Source: Rhizobium sp. RU33A (GTDB lineage: Bacteria > Pseudomonadota > Alphaproteobacteria > Rhizobiales > Rhizobiaceae). Taken from it: a stretch of DNA of 64,000 nt. The notes under the pieces were generated by a model. It did no database searches, was not told where the DNA came from, and was given only the letters and a program-made list of their open reading frames with translations. Shown here in pieces: positions 62,601 to 64,000 of the stretch (its first letter is position 1; every line of letters starts with the position of its first letter). The DNA lies in contig NZ_FTMQ01000002.1 of assembly GCF_900156055.1 (NCBI RefSeq), positions 558,001 to 622,000 of the forward strand, read 5' to 3'. The translations under genes and the position numbers were made by a program.

Positions 62601-64000
62601 TCAGGATGCAGCGCGGTAGGAGGTGGTCCGCATCCGGGCTGCCCGTTCGGCCGGTGTCCAGACCTCCTTGCCGCCGTCGCGGATCTCGCTGCGGCGGTTG
62701 AGCTTGAAGCGATTGACGAGTTCGGCAAGCACCGAGGCGCCATCCGATACCGCTCGGCTGATCTCGGTCGACTGGGCGACCATGGCGGCGTTCGCCTTCG
62801 TCATGCCGTCGACGTCGCTGACGGCACCGTTGATCGCTTCAAGGGCTGCCGTCTCTTCTGCCGCAGAGGTGGCGATGCGATCGACATTCTTGTCGATGGC
62901 CGATACGAATTTCTCGATCTCCTGAAGCACGCGGCCCGTCTCGCCGACAAGACGGACGCCTTCCTGGACCTCGTTGGCCGAGGTGCTGACCAGCGTCTTG
63001 ATTTCCTTCGCCGCATTGGCCGATCGCTGGGCGAGTTCGCGCACCTCCTGGGCGACGACGGCAAAGCCCTTGCCGGCTTCACCTGCACGGGCCGCCTCGA
63101 CGCCCGCATTGAGCGCGAGCAGATTGGTCTGGAAGGCGATCTCGTCGATCACGCCGATGATCTTGCCGATCTCGTTGGACGCATCCTCAATCCGTTGCAT
63201 CGCGCTGACGGTGTCGCCTACCACGGCAACCGATGACGTGGCGGCGGCGCGCGCTTCCGTTGCGATCTGGCGGGTCTCCCGCGTCTGTTCGGTCGCCGTC
63301 CTCAGTTTGACTGTCGCTTCTGACAGGGCCGCTGCCGTCTGCTCGAGAGCGACGACCTGCTGGTGAGTCCGGTCGGACAGCTCTTCGGCTGAGTTCTTCA
63401 TCGTGCTGCCGTTGCGGGCCAGTTCGTGGGTCTGATCGAGCACGCCGGATAGCGTCTGCTGGAAGGCGCTGATCGATGCGTTGAAGTCACGCCGGAGTGG
63501 TTCGAACTCAGTGCTGAAGGGCTGGTCGAGGGTAACACGGATATTGCTTTCGGCGAGACGGCCGAGGCCAGCGCCAAGCTCCTCGATGACGCGAATGCGC
63601 TCCGTGACATCGGTGGCGAACTTGACCACCTTCAGCACCTTGCCGTCCACATCCATGATCGGATTGTAGGAGGCCTGGATATGGATCTTCTTTCCGCCCT
63701 TGCCGAAACGGGTGAACTGGTCGGCAACGAACCGGCCTTCGCCAAGGCCACGCCAGAAATCGCGGTATTCGCCGGAGGCGGCATAGTCCCCATCGCAGAA
63801 GATGGAATGATGGCGTCCAACGATTTCGGACAGGGAGTAGCCCATGGCGCCGAGGAAGTTTGCATTGGCATGCAGGATCTCACCCTCCGGCGTGAATTCG
63901 ATAATCGCCTGGGCGCGATCAAGGGCTGCAAGCTTGCCTTCGGCATCCAGCGACTTCAGCTTCATCGCGGTGATGTCGGTGGCAAACTTGACGACCTTGT
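62601..64000 (-). CDS. PAS-domain methyl-accepting chemotaxis protein (partial, 5' end off the window)
   Basis: The frame is open to the right edge, so the N-terminus lies outside. Visible parts, in order, are the tail of an earlier PAS domain ([10 protein letters not shown]), a second PAS domain ([35 protein letters not shown]), its repeat tail [17 protein letters not shown], and a methyl-accepting domain with [28 protein letters not shown]. There is no membrane helix in the visible part, so it may be soluble, like Aer-type or cytosolic receptors. The ATG at 63965 is internal. Confidence 0.9.
   Translation of the reverse strand, partial: KVVKFATDITAMKLKSLDAEGKLAALDRAQAIIEFTPEGEILHANANFLGAMGYSLSEIVGRHHSIFCDGDYAASGEYRDFWRGLGEGRFVADQFTRFGKGGKKIHIQASYNPIMDVDGKVLKVVKFATDVTERIRVIEELGAGLGRLAESNIRVTLDQPFSTEFEPLRRDFNASISAFQQTLSGVLDQTHELARNGSTMKNSAEELSDRTHQQVVALEQTAAALSEATVKLRTATEQTRETRQIATEARAAATSSVAVVGDTVSAMQRIEDASNEIGKIIGVIDEIAFQTNLLALNAGVEAARAGEAGKGFAVVAQEVRELAQRSANAAKEIKTLVSTSANEVQEGVRLVGETGRVLQEIEKFVSAIDKNVDRIATSAAEETAALEAINGAVSDVDGMTKANAAMVAQSTEISRAVSDGASVLAELVNRFKLNRRSEIRDGGKEVWTPAERAARMRTTSYRAAS

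Noticed and set aside
1..64000. CRISPR arrays, insertion sequences or a prophage
   Set aside because: No regularly spaced direct repeats, transposase motifs or structural phage gene blocks were found by reading.

Overview
The window looks like core chromosome of an alphaproteobacterium of the Rhizobiaceae (Rhizobium/Agrobacterium-like). The grounds are high GC, the CtrA-ChpT-SciP cell-cycle genes, an RpoH1-type heat-shock sigma factor, GGAAC-N16-CGTT motifs of the EcfG general-stress type, a DctA/DctBD C4-dicarboxylate system with a sigma-54 promoter, a GT21 ceramide glycosyltransferase, an EipA/DUF1134 protein and a heterotetrameric sarcosine oxidase. No insertion sequence, prophage, CRISPR array or conjugative gene was seen. 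One tRNA (Met) is present. Genus and species cannot be fixed from the sequence alone.

Layout. 1-6.9 kb: tail of a luciferase-like monooxygenase, a chemoreceptor, an outer-membrane barrel protein, and serC-serA with a probable serC leader RNA. 7-10.7 kb: a cytochrome bd/cyanide-insensitive oxidase operon (cydA, cydB, a 37-codon third gene) and a Tim44-domain protein. 10.7-18 kb: mixed housekeeping (two acetyltransferase/transglycosylase genes, an oxidoreductase-ThuA pair, a small XhlA-like membrane protein, tRNA-Met, mnmA, a dipeptide epimerase, a spermidine-synthase-like protein). 18-24.7 kb: an aldolase and an Ldh-family dehydrogenase, then dctB-dctD divergent from dctA. 24.8-36 kb: small regulators and enzymes, a GMC oxidoreductase with a Tat-exported partner, a lipid glycosyltransferase with DedA, ung, an amine oxidase-aldehyde dehydrogenase pair, and two envelope proteins behind an EcfG-type promoter. 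36-48.5 kb: a drug/metabolite exporter, purA, a giant acidic membrane protein of unknown function, an ABC exporter, rpoH, rluD-like, a SpoU methyltransferase, a coiled-coil membrane protein and EipA.

48.6-53.9 kb is the regulatory centre. It holds chpT (phosphotransferase), an atypical receiver protein, ctrA, a FliJ-like gene divergent from ctrA across a 436-bp region unusually rich in GANTC (CcrM methylation) sites, the CtrA-inhibitor family gene sciP, and a LuxR-type regulator. Phosphate flow through ChpT to CtrA, inhibition by SciP and flagellar output are known for this family in other alphaproteobacteria; their operation here is inferred.

54-64 kb: a DUF2793 spike-like protein, cysQ, the soxBDAG sarcosine oxidase operon, a membrane metallophosphoesterase, and a PAS-type chemoreceptor that runs off the right edge. 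The most notable points are the two EcfG-type promoters (one upstream of rpoH), the GANTC cluster at ctrA, the degenerate receiver next to chpT, the three-site activator region of dctA, and the purA-linked 832-residue protein.
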